The position numbers and the translations under genes were made by a program. Below are positions 7,476 to 13,587 of a DNA stretch of 31,659 bases, piece after piece. The notes under the pieces were generated by a model. That model was given only the letters and a program-made list of their open reading frames with translations, was not told the DNA's origin and searched no databases. The DNA is from F1-20-MAGs119 sp040401695 (GTDB taxonomy: Bacteria > Actinomycetota > Acidimicrobiia > Acidimicrobiales > Ilumatobacteraceae), in assembly GCA_040401695.1 (NCBI GenBank), contig JBBANY010000021.1, positions 1 to 31,659 on the forward strand, in the 5' to 3' direction. Position 1 is the stretch's first letter, and each line of letters opens with the position of its first letter.

Positions 7476-7857
7476 CGGCGCAAGCCACCGCAACCAGCAC
7501 CAGGTTGCGCGCGACACTCACCCACGAGACGGGCTGTGCGCGGGTTGCGCCGAAACACATGCACGAAGGTCGCTGACCCGTGGCGAGCACGCGCGCCAGC
7601 GCCACCGTGAAGACGACGAGCATGACGAGCGCGACGGCCGCCACCGGTATCGGCTGGATCCGCAGGATCAGCAACGCACCGACGACAACTTCGAGCCACG
7701 GCAAGGCCATCCGCACGAGACGATCGACCGCAGCGTTGCCGGTCGAAAAAGGCGTACCTGCCACCTGCCATGCGTCGCGGCTCGCGACCTTGGCGACTCC
7801 CGACCATTCGAAGACGAGGCCCAACGCGACGGCGGCGAACGAACCCCAGGTTGTCAT
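7459..7857 (-). CDS. MauE/DoxX-like redox-associated membrane protein
   Basis: A 132-residue integral membrane protein with four hydrophobic segments (about 5-24, 50-68, 71-92, 112-131). The paired cysteines C99-x-C101 in 'GQRPSCMCFGA' are the usual mark of MauE-domain proteins, which are thought to handle disulfide or electron transfer at the membrane. The first segment, 'LGLVFEWSGVAKVAS', is DoxX/MauE-like. The start is ATG 7857, 7 nt after the flavin reductase stop, so the two genes are very probably cotranscribed. The stop overlaps the end of ptrB on the other strand. There is no methylamine dehydrogenase nearby, so a general thiol-redox role is more likely. Confidence 0.8.
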   Translation of the reverse strand: MTTWGSFAAVALGLVFEWSGVAKVASRDAWQVAGTPFSTGNAAVDRLVRMALPWLEVVVGALLILRIQPIPVAAVALVMLVVFTVALARVLATGQRPSCMCFGATRAQPVSWVSVARNLVLVAVACAVIVGA

Positions 7858-7864
7858 CGCGCAA

Positions 7865-8353
7865 TCACCCGGCCGGGGTTACCGGCACGACCTTGCCACG
7901 GTAGAACGCCATCGCGTTCTCGTCGCCGGCGGAGTCGAGATGGGTGACGCGACCCACGGCGAAATGATGGTCGCCATGCACGTCGTTCGATTCGAGATCA
8001 CAGTCGATAACCACGATCGAACCCGCGAGCCGCGGGCAACCGTTCTCCGACGGCGACCAGTCGACGCCGGCAAACCTGTCATCGGACTCCTTGGCGAACC
8101 GCCAGCAGAGTTCACCCTGATTTGCCGCAAGGACGTTCACCGTGAACTTCTTCGCGGCCGAGATGCCCGCCCACGTACGTGAGGTCACGCCCGGGAGAAA
8201 GCCGACGAGCGGCGGGTCGAGGGAAACGGAGACGAACGAACCGATCGTGATTCCCTGCGGTGCACCATCGGTGTCGAATCCCGTCACCACGACGACACTC
8301 GTCGGCACCTGGCCGAGCACCTGTCGAAAACGCTGCGAATCGAATCCCACCAC
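7865..8353 (-). CDS. Flavin reductase-like (NAD(P)H:FMN oxidoreductase) domain protein
   Basis: A 162-residue protein of the flavin reductase-like split-barrel family, which binds FMN and often feeds reduced flavin to a partner monooxygenase. Typical segments are 'RQVLGQVPTSVVVVTG', 'GITIGSFVSVSLDPPLVGFLPG', 'KKFTVNVLAANQGELCWRFA', 'DRFAGVDWSP' and the late 'DHHFAVGRVTHLD'. The start is GTG 8353, 6 nt after a TAGTTT box; no SD is present. A 15-bp imperfect palindrome overlaps the upstream edge of that box (see regulatory entry). The MauE-like gene follows after 7 nt. No two-component monooxygenase is adjacent, so its partner is unknown. Confidence 0.88.
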   Translation of the reverse strand: MVGFDSQRFRQVLGQVPTSVVVVTGFDTDGAPQGITIGSFVSVSLDPPLVGFLPGVTSRTWAGISAAKKFTVNVLAANQGELCWRFAKESDDRFAGVDWSPSENGCPRLAGSIVVIDCDLESNDVHGDHHFAVGRVTHLDSAGDENAMAFYRGKVVPVTPAG

Positions 8354-8359
8354 GCAAGA

Positions 8360-8365
8360 AAACTA
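8360..8365 (-). promoter_or_regulatory. -10 box (TAGTTT) for flavin reductase
   Basis: TANNNT hexamer on the minus strand, 6 nt before GTG 8353. It touches the palindrome at 8365-8379. Confidence 0.5.
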
Positions 8366-8379
8366 GACCAGAACGGTCT
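8365..8379. promoter_or_regulatory. Candidate operator: AGACC-AGAAC-GGTCT
   Basis: Inverted repeat with 5-bp arms and a 5-bp centre, just upstream of the -10 box of the flavin reductase gene. The 16-bp sequence 8367-8382 recurs exactly at 8399-8414, 32 bp further on, about three helical turns. The second copy lies over the last codons of the MBL gene. Arm length and placement suit a TetR- or MarR-type repressor, but no regulator gene is adjacent. Confidence 0.4.
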
Positions 8380-8394
8380 GACTTCATCAACGGG

Positions 8395-9267
8395 TCACAC
8401 CAGAACGGTCTGACCTTCGTGCGCGGCGAAGACGTTGCAACCGGCAGCGGCCCCGGCGGCGCGCAAACACGACGTACGAGCGTCGAGCGCGTCGTCGGAA
8501 CGCGACGGGTCGTGGTGGAACAGCGCGAGGTTCTTCACACCATGGGTCGTGGCGACCCACACCGCGTACTCGGCTGTGCAGTGGCCCCAGTCGGCCTTCC
8601 GAGCGAATTCCTCGGGCGTGTACTGGGAGTCGTGGATCAAGAGGTCGACTCCGTCGACGAGTTCGCGTGATGCATCGCTGATCGCGTGCGAGCCGTCCTT
8701 GGGCTGCTGGTGGTCGGGAAGGTACGCGATCGATCGACCGTTGAAGTCGAGGCGATAACCGAAAGTCGACCCGACGTGCGGAATGTACTTGGCCGTCACC
8801 TTCACGCGATCGACGAAGAACTCGCCTTCGTTCGTGTCGACGAAGTCGATCGTCCCGGGGATTCGATCCAGACCGACCGGGAACAGCGGCGGGCTCACGA
8901 GTTTGTCGAACATCTGCTTCACGCTCATGCCGTCGTCTTGCCGGGGACCGTGCACCGTGAAGACGGTGTCGGCATTGAGCAGCGGCGCGAAGAACGGAAG
9001 GCCTTGCGTGTGATCGAAGTGCGAGTGGGTGAGAAGACACGTACCGACGAACTTCGTGTCACGCGTCAGGCACTCGCGGCCGAAGTAACGAAGACCGGTT
9101 CCGAGATCGAAGAGAATCGGCTGGCTACCGGGCGACAGAACCGACACGCACGACGTGTTGCCCCCGTAGCGGACGATGTCGTTGCCGTGGCAAGGCGTCG
9201 AACCACGAACTCCGTGGAAAGTGACGCTGAACGCGGCGTCACGGCTGGTCGTAGAAGATGCCCCCAT
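8395..9267 (-). CDS. MBL-fold metallo-hydrolase
   Basis: A 290-residue metallo-beta-lactamase-fold hydrolase. The N-terminal 'VTFHGVRGSTPCHG' and 'RYGGNTSCVSV' are typical of the PhnP/RNase Z-like branch. 'LFDLGTGLR' precedes the metal-binding 'THSHFDHTQG' motif, and further ligands are expected in 'YLPDHQQP', 'LIHDSQYTPEEF' and the final 'FAAHEGQ'. Substrate is not evident (phosphodiester or lactone in relatives). ATG 9267 is chosen because a TACCTT box lies 9 nt upstream and the extra residues of the longer frame are not conserved-looking. It is divergent from the alpha/beta hydrolase gene at 9351. Its last codons contain the second copy of the operator-like repeat. Confidence 0.85.
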   Translation of the reverse strand: MGASSTTSRDAAFSVTFHGVRGSTPCHGNDIVRYGGNTSCVSVLSPGSQPILFDLGTGLRYFGRECLTRDTKFVGTCLLTHSHFDHTQGLPFFAPLLNADTVFTVHGPRQDDGMSVKQMFDKLVSPPLFPVGLDRIPGTIDFVDTNEGEFFVDRVKVTAKYIPHVGSTFGYRLDFNGRSIAYLPDHQQPKDGSHAISDASRELVDGVDLLIHDSQYTPEEFARKADWGHCTAEYAVWVATTHGVKNLALFHHDPSRSDDALDARTSCLRAAGAAAGCNVFAAHEGQTVLV

Positions 9268-9276
9268 CGCAACGGA

Positions 9277-9282
9277 AAGGTA
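9277..9282 (-). promoter_or_regulatory. -10 box (TACCTT) for the MBL hydrolase
   Basis: TANNNT hexamer 9 nt before ATG 9267 on the minus strand, in the divergent intergenic region. Confidence 0.4.
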
Positions 9283-9337
9283 AACCCGAAGCGGCCGAGA
9301 GTAAATGGTCGGGAAACGTGACCTTCGTCGCAACGAC

Positions 9338-9343
9338 TAGTTT
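9338..9343 (+). promoter_or_regulatory. -10 box (TAGTTT) for the selenoprotein operon
   Basis: TANNNT hexamer 7 nt before ATG 9351. This is the only promoter-like element seen before the three-gene operon 9351-12220; the downstream genes are coupled or carry their own ribosome binding sites. Confidence 0.55.
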
Positions 9344-9350
9344 TTCGTAC

Positions 9351-10232
9351 ATGCCCACGTCGTCGACCGAGTCAATACGGGTCAACGCCCGTGGCGTGGA
9401 GTTCCACTGCCTCACCATGGGCAGCGGCCCGCTTGCTCTCCTGCTGCACGGTTTCCCCGACTCGGCGCGTTCCTGGATCCCGCTCATGCAACGACTCGCC
9501 GACAGCGGATGGCGCGCGGTCGCGCCGTACATGCGCGGCTACGCCCCGACCGCCGTTCCCGGCGACGGGTGCTTCCAGACCGCGGCGCTCGCCGCTGACG
9601 CCGTCGCGCTGCACGAGGCGCTCGGCGGTGATGCAGACGCGGTCATCATCGGCCACGACTGGGGCGCGCCCGCCACCTACGGTGCGGCCCTGCTGGCACC
9701 CGACCGCTGGCGCCGCGTGGTCGGCATGGCCGTGCCACCGGGCGCGGCGATGGGCGCCGCACTCGTCGGCAATCTCGCACAGTTGAAGCGCAGTTGGTAC
9801 ATGTTCTTCTTCCAACATCCGCTCTCTGATCTGGTCGTCGCGGCGAACGATCTCGCATACATCGACATGCTGTGGGCCGACTGGTCACCGGGGTTCGACG
9901 GCGGTGAAGCCGTGGCGGCAACGAAAGACGCGCTGCGTGACCCCGCAAATCTTGCGGCGGCACTCGGCTACTACCGCGCAACCCTCGGTGAGGGGAAAAA
10001 GGACCCGGCACTCGCCGATCTCCAGGCGCGCATGGGCGCGGAGGTTCCGACGCAGCCACTGCTCTACCTTCACGGAGCAAACGACGGCTGCATCGGCCGT
10101 GAGGTTGCCGAATTCGCCGCCGGCATGTCGCCTGCCAATGTAAACGTCCGCATCGTCGAGGATGCCGGCCACTTTCTGCAACTCGAACAATCGGACGCCG
10201 TGGCCCGACACGTGCTGGGATGGATCTCATGA
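9351..10232 (+). CDS. Alpha/beta hydrolase, epoxide-hydrolase-like
   Basis: A 293-residue alpha/beta hydrolase. 'LLHGFPDS' (H33-S38) forms the oxyanion-hole loop. The nucleophile is an Asp, D103 in 'IIGHDWGA', as in epoxide hydrolases and haloalkane dehalogenases; D245 in 'HGANDGC' and H274 in 'EDAGHFLQLEQ' complete the triad. Cap-domain tyrosines in 'RSWYMFFFQ' (Y150) and 'GYYRA' (Y207/208) sit where epoxide hydrolases place their ring-opening tyrosines. ATG 9351 is supported by the -10 box. Its stop overlaps the next start by 4 nt (ATGA), so it is cotranscribed with the thioredoxin-fusion and selenoprotein genes. Epoxide hydrolase activity is inferred. Confidence 0.88.
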   Translation: MPTSSTESIRVNARGVEFHCLTMGSGPLALLLHGFPDSARSWIPLMQRLADSGWRAVAPYMRGYAPTAVPGDGCFQTAALAADAVALHEALGGDADAVIIGHDWGAPATYGAALLAPDRWRRVVGMAVPPGAAMGAALVGNLAQLKRSWYMFFFQHPLSDLVVAANDLAYIDMLWADWSPGFDGGEAVAATKDALRDPANLAAALGYYRATLGEGKKDPALADLQARMGAEVPTQPLLYLHGANDGCIGREVAEFAAGMSPANVNVRIVEDAGHFLQLEQSDAVARHVLGWIS

Positions 10233-11665
10233 CGAAGCCCGTACTTCCCGATGGTCTCGTTGCCGTCGTCAAACGCGAATGCGCGACATGCGTGATGACC
10301 GAACCCGTGCTCGCCACCATTGCTCGATCGGAGACCCTGACCGTCTTCACGCAGGACGACGAGACCTTTCCCGCATCGGTTCCCCATTCCTTCGACTCCG
10401 ACCTGTCGGTCTCGTGGCACCACGACATCGAGACGGTCCCCACCCTGATCCGTGTCGAGAACGGTGTCGAAGTCGACCGCACGATCGGCTGGAGCCGCGA
10501 TGCGTGGCGCACCCTCACCGGCATCGACGACCTCGGTGAAGATCTTCCCGTCATGCGACCCGGCTGTGGGTCGCTCAGCGTCGACCCCGACCTCGTCGAC
10601 AAACTGCGTGCACGTTTCACCGGTTCGGTTCTCACCGCGCGACACATCGACATGGCGTCCGCGGAGGACGAATTCGAGTCGATGTTCAACCGTGGTTGGA
10701 CCGATGGTCTTCCCGTGATTCCACCCACGCCCGAGCGTGTGTTGCGCATGCTCGCCGGCACCACGCGCGCGCCCGACGACATCGTCGCTGTCGCACCGCC
10801 CGACCTCGTACCCCTGACCGTGGAAAAGGTGGCAATCAACGCGGTGATGGCGGGTTGCCTACCCGAATACATGCCGTGGGTGATCGCCGCGCTCGAGGCG
10901 GTGTGCAACGACCGGTTCAACATGCACGGGGTGCTCGCCACGACGATGCCCGTCGGCCCGGTGATCGTGTGCAACGGCCCCGGCACGAAGCGGATCGGCA
11001 TGAACAGCGGCATCAACGTGTTCGGCCAGGGCAACCGCGCGAACATGACGATCGGGCGCGCGGTGCAACTGACGATCCGCAACGTCGGCGGTGGCCGCCC
11101 GGGCGAAGTCGATCGTGCGACCCACGGCAACCCGGGCAAGCTCAGTTTCTGTTTCGCCGAAGACGAGGACGGGTCGCCCTTCGGCCCGCTGGCGACCGAG
11201 CGCGGGATCCCCGCGGGTGTCGATGCGGTCACCGTGTTCGCCGGTGAGGGCCCGCGTTGTGCGGTCGACCAGCTTGCGCGCACACCCGAGGAACTCACGA
11301 ACTCTTTCGCTGCATGTCTGCGCAGCGTCATGCACCCGAAGTCGGTGATGACATTCGACGTGATTCTCGTCGTCAGCCCCGATCACTCGCGGATCTACGC
11401 CGAGGCCGGCTGGGGACGCGAACGGGTACTCACCGAACTGCATGCGCGACTCCAGATCGACTCGAACACCATCCTGCGCGGCGTCGACGGCATGGCCGAG
11501 GGTCTGCCCGACCGCTTCCGTGATCGCACGGTGCCGAAGTTCCGACCCGACGGGATTCTCCTCACCCACGCCGGCGGCGGCGCGGGCCTTTTCTCCTCGA
11601 TCATCGCGGGCTGGGCCAATGGCGAGATGGGCAGCCAGCCCGTCACCGTCGCGGTGAAGAGCTGA
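10229..11665 (+). CDS. Thioredoxin-like N-terminus fused to a large conserved domain of unknown function
   Basis: A 478-residue protein. Residues 1-105 look thioredoxin-like: a C18-A-T-C21 pair after a beta strand ('VAVVKRECATCVM') and 'ETVPTLIRVENGVEVDRTIGW', with the proline where thioredoxins have the cis-Pro. From about 145 runs a long domain with blocks 'NRGWTDGLPVIPPTPERV', 'VEKVAINAVMAGCLPEYMP', 'NGPGTKRIGMNSGINVFGQG', 'NVGGGRPGEVDRATHGNPGK' and 'PKFRPDGILLTHAGGGAGLF'. I recognise this as a widespread domain without known activity that tends to occur with UGSC-type proteins. ATG 10229 overlaps the previous stop by 4 nt; ATG 10220 is the alternative. The selenoprotein gene follows after 21 nt. 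Confidence 0.8.
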   Translation: MTKPVLPDGLVAVVKRECATCVMTEPVLATIARSETLTVFTQDDETFPASVPHSFDSDLSVSWHHDIETVPTLIRVENGVEVDRTIGWSRDAWRTLTGIDDLGEDLPVMRPGCGSLSVDPDLVDKLRARFTGSVLTARHIDMASAEDEFESMFNRGWTDGLPVIPPTPERVLRMLAGTTRAPDDIVAVAPPDLVPLTVEKVAINAVMAGCLPEYMPWVIAALEAVCNDRFNMHGVLATTMPVGPVIVCNGPGTKRIGMNSGINVFGQGNRANMTIGRAVQLTIRNVGGGRPGEVDRATHGNPGKLSFCFAEDEDGSPFGPLATERGIPAGVDAVTVFAGEGPRCAVDQLARTPEELTNSFAACLRSVMHPKSVMTFDVILVVSPDHSRIYAEAGWGRERVLTELHARLQIDSNTILRGVDGMAEGLPDRFRDRTVPKFRPDGILLTHAGGGAGLFSSIIAGWANGEMGSQPVTVAVKS

Positions 11666-11672
11666 TTTCGTG

Positions 11673-11678
11673 AAAGGA
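11673..11678 (+). promoter_or_regulatory. Ribosome binding site (AAAGGA) of the selenoprotein gene
   Basis: AAAGGA ends 8 nt before ATG 11687. It sets the start of the UGSC selenoprotein. Unlike the first genes of transcripts in this window, this internal operon gene has a clear Shine-Dalgarno-type site. Confidence 0.6.
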
Positions 11679-11686
11679 TGTGAAGC

Positions 11687-12220
11687 ATGTCGACAGCCAG
11701 GCTGACCATCCTCGATCCGACGAGTGAGTCGAAGCCGGCTCGCCGCGAACTCTTGTCGCGACCGTCGTCGATCGACGGCATGACGATCGGACTTCTCGAC
11801 ATTCGCAAGCCACGCGGTGACGTGTTCCTCGACCGCATCGAGCAACTGCTCGCAGAACGCGGTGCGCGGGTCCTTCGTTACGCGAAGCCAACGTTCACCA
11901 AGCCCGCGCCGGCCGACCTGCGCCATGAAATTGCCTCGCAGTGCAACCTCGTGATCGAGGCGCTCGCCGATTGAGGCAGCTGCACGTCGTGCAGTGTGCA
12001 CGACATCGCAGATCTGGAACTTCGCGGTGTGCCGTCGATGTTCGTCGCGTCGAGTGAGTTCGTGACGGCTGCAATCTCGCAGTCCGAGGCGATCGGTTTC
12101 CCCGACGTCGCCCGCGTCTTCGTCGAGCATCCGATTCAGGACCGAACCGACGCCGAGATGGTCGCGATCGCCGACGCCGCCTTTCCGCAGATCCTCGCGG
12201 CTATTTGCGCGTCGAACTGA
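11687..12220 (+). CDS. UGSC-family selenoprotein (in-frame TGA = Sec96)
   Basis: The frame from ATG 11687 stops at TGA 11972-11974, but the same frame continues without another stop to 12220, giving 177 residues with selenocysteine at 96. The sequence across the TGA is 'VIEALAD-U-GSCTSCSVHDI', the U/C-G-S-C active-site motif of the family called UGSC (seleno)proteins. Cys homologs have CGSC here. Downstream 'LELRGVPSMFVASSEF' and 'EHPIQDRTDAEM' continue the family pattern, so the part after the TGA is not random. A stable hairpin of bacterial-SECIS type follows the TGA. It is the third gene of the 9351-12220 operon, after a thioredoxin-domain partner. Function is probably thiol/selenol redox; substrate unknown. 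Selenocysteine genes (selA, selB, selD, tRNA-Sec) are not in the window. A standard caller would report two fragments. Confidence 0.88.
11980..12011 (+). promoter_or_regulatory. Candidate bacterial SECIS hairpin
   Basis: Downstream of the TGA at 11972-11974 the mRNA can form an 8-bp perfect helix, 11986-11993 (GTCGTGCA) with 11997-12004 (TGCACGAC), closed by a GTG loop (11994-11996). A lower 4-bp helix, 11980-11983 with 12008-12011, lies below a small internal loop. The apical loop starts 19 nt after the TGA and contains GU, in line with the remembered rules for bacterial SECIS elements (short apical loop with G, about 16-37 nt from UGA). An alternative 6-bp hairpin at 11980-11994 competes but places the loop too close. 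Confidence 0.75.
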
Positions 12221-13070
12221 GCCTGTAACCACCGTCGACGAGTTCGACGAGACCGTCGTCGACCAGCGACGCGGCCAGCCGTTCGGCACGCACGACATCA
12301 TCCAACTGCATCACTTCTGCCACCGCGGTCACGGCGACGCTGCCTTCGGTGAGCCGCTTCATCAGGCGCCCGCGCGCCTGACGGTCGGATCCCTCGAATC
12401 GCGCCTGTGGTCGACTCGTGAACGCCGTGGTCCGTGCGGGATCCTCCCCCGCACCGCGCCATGCGCAATGAACGACAACGGGACACGTCGCACACGAAGG
12501 CGTTCGCGCTTCGCACACCGTGGCACCGAAGTCCATGATCACCTGGTTCCAGTCGCGGGCAAGCCCACGCGGCAACATCCCATCGGCGATTTCCTGGGTC
12601 TCCCGGGCCTTCAGCGCCCGACCGTGGACGCGCGCGATGACGCGAGCCACGTTCGTGTCGACCACAGCCGCATCGTCACCGAACGCGAAGGCGAGAATCG
12701 CCCGCGCCGTGTACGGACCGATGCCCGGCAACTCCATCAACGCACCGAGATCGCGCGGCACGACACCGTCGTGGCGATCGACGATCACACGTGCCGCCTC
12801 TTGGATATTTCGGCACCGCCGCGGGTACCCCATCCCCTGCCACTCGACCAGAAGATCGGCGAGAGGAACGGCGACGCACGCGGCAGGTGTCGGTGCGAGA
12901 GCAATGAAACGTTCGAAGCGCGGGTACACCCGACCCACGTTGGTCTGCTGCAGCATCACCTCGGAGACGAGGACGTGCCACGGGTCGCGCGTCGCGCGCC
13001 AGGGAAACTCGCGCAATCGGGACAAGCCCCACGCGAGCAGGTCGTCAGTGAAGGGGCCTAGGCGTCCCAA
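12201..13070 (-). CDS. mutY: A/G-specific adenine glycosylase MutY (short actinobacterial form)
   Basis: Base-excision repair glycosylase that removes adenine opposite 8-oxoguanine. With a TTG start at 13070 the product has 289 residues: catalytic E37 in 'VSEVMLQQT', helix-hairpin-helix 'LPGIGPYTARAILAFAF' (114-130), catalytic D138 in 'VVDTNVARV', and the 4Fe-4S ligands C186-x6-C193-x2-C196-x5-C202. The NUDIX-like C-terminal domain of longer MutY proteins is missing. Instead about 70 residues ('RFEGSDRQARGRL' onward) form a short winged-helix-like tail usual in actinobacteria. A GTG at 13124 would add 18 arginine-rich residues and overlap MaoC by 67 nt; TTG overlaps it by 13. The gene follows maoC and overlaps the selenoprotein end by 20 nt tail to tail. 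Confidence 0.9.
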   Translation of the reverse strand: MGRLGPFTDDLLAWGLSRLREFPWRATRDPWHVLVSEVMLQQTNVGRVYPRFERFIALAPTPAACVAVPLADLLVEWQGMGYPRRCRNIQEAARVIVDRHDGVVPRDLGALMELPGIGPYTARAILAFAFGDDAAVVDTNVARVIARVHGRALKARETQEIADGMLPRGLARDWNQVIMDFGATVCEARTPSCATCPVVVHCAWRGAGEDPARTTAFTSRPQARFEGSDRQARGRLMKRLTEGSVAVTAVAEVMQLDDVVRAERLAASLVDDGLVELVDGGYRLSSTRK

Positions 13071-13573
13071 GCGGCGTTGACGTCGTACGGGCGCTTGCGT
13101 TCGGGAGCATTGGCCCGCTTCCACACCATCACTCGGCGACGGAAGTAACAGACTTCCTTGCCGTCCTGATTGAAGCCCTTGGTTTCCACGGTGACGATGC
13201 CACGGTCGGGCTTCGACTTCGACTCGCTGACGTCGAGAACTCGGGTCTCGGCGTGGATTGTGTCGCCATGGAACGTCGGGAACTTGTGCTGCAACGTTTC
13301 GACTTCGAGGTTGGCGATCGCCGCACCACTGACGTCAGGAACACTCATGCCGAGAACGAGCGAGTAAACAAGGTTGCCGACGACGACGTTGCGGCCCTGA
13401 ACACTCTCCGACGCGAACCAGTCGTTGGTGTGCAACGGATGATGGTTCATCGTGATCATGCAGAAGAGGTGGTCGTCGTACTCGGTGATCGTCTTTCCGG
13501 GCCAGTGGCGGTAGACGTCGCCGACCGTGAAGTCTTCGAGATAGCGCCCAAAGGGCCGATCATGCACTGTCAT
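13058..13573 (-). CDS. MaoC-family hydratase, candidate mesaconyl-CoA hydratase
   Basis: A 171-residue hot-dog-fold MaoC protein that hydrates or dehydrates a CoA thioester. The hydratase motif region is 'TITEYDDHLFCMITMNHHPLHTNDWFA' (given here as key residues: D33/D34, N43, H48), close to the 'T-x-T-E-x-D-N...MN-x-x-P-L-H' form of mesaconyl-CoA and itaconyl-CoA hydratases rather than ordinary enoyl-CoA hydratases. Genes 2.2-7 kb away encode methylsuccinyl-CoA dehydrogenase and malyl/methylmalyl-CoA lyase, the enzymes before and after mesaconyl-CoA hydratase in the ethylmalonyl-CoA pathway, so this role is the best guess. Itaconyl-CoA hydratase (as proposed for Rv2499c) is the alternative. 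A TAGCGT box lies 8 nt before ATG 13573. Confidence 0.78.
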   Translation of the reverse strand: MTVHDRPFGRYLEDFTVGDVYRHWPGKTITEYDDHLFCMITMNHHPLHTNDWFASESVQGRNVVVGNLVYSLVLGMSVPDVSGAAIANLEVETLQHKFPTFHGDTIHAETRVLDVSESKSKPDRGIVTVETKGFNQDGKEVCYFRRRVMVWKRANAPERKRPYDVNAAWDA

Positions 13574-13581
13574 GGAGGCGA

Positions 13582-13587
13582 ACGCTA
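13582..13587 (-). promoter_or_regulatory. -10 box (TAGCGT) for maoC
   Basis: TANNNT hexamer 8 nt before ATG 13573. Its TAG is also the stop codon of the upstream flippase-like gene. Confidence 0.5.

Noticed and set aside
6486..7517. 343-codon minus-strand open frame
   Set aside because: Antisense to ptrB, whose catalytic triad is intact on the plus strand.
9646..11331. 561-codon open frame on the minus strand
   Set aside because: Antisense shadow of the hydrolase and thioredoxin-fusion genes; low-complexity Ser/Arg/Thr composition, common in GC-rich DNA.
11972..11974. TGA as a nonsense mutation (pseudogene)
   Set aside because: The sequence after it stays family-like with no further damage, the codon sits exactly at the U/C of the UGSC motif, and a SECIS-type hairpin follows.
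11996..12220. Separate 74-codon gene starting at GTG 11996
   Set aside because: It is in frame with the upstream gene across a single TGA, has no promoter or RBS of its own, and the UGSC motif spans the junction.
10859..12301. 480-codon minus-strand open frame over the selenoprotein
   Set aside because: Antisense shadow with Arg/His/Asp-rich composition and no domain; the plus-strand frames have recognisable motifs.
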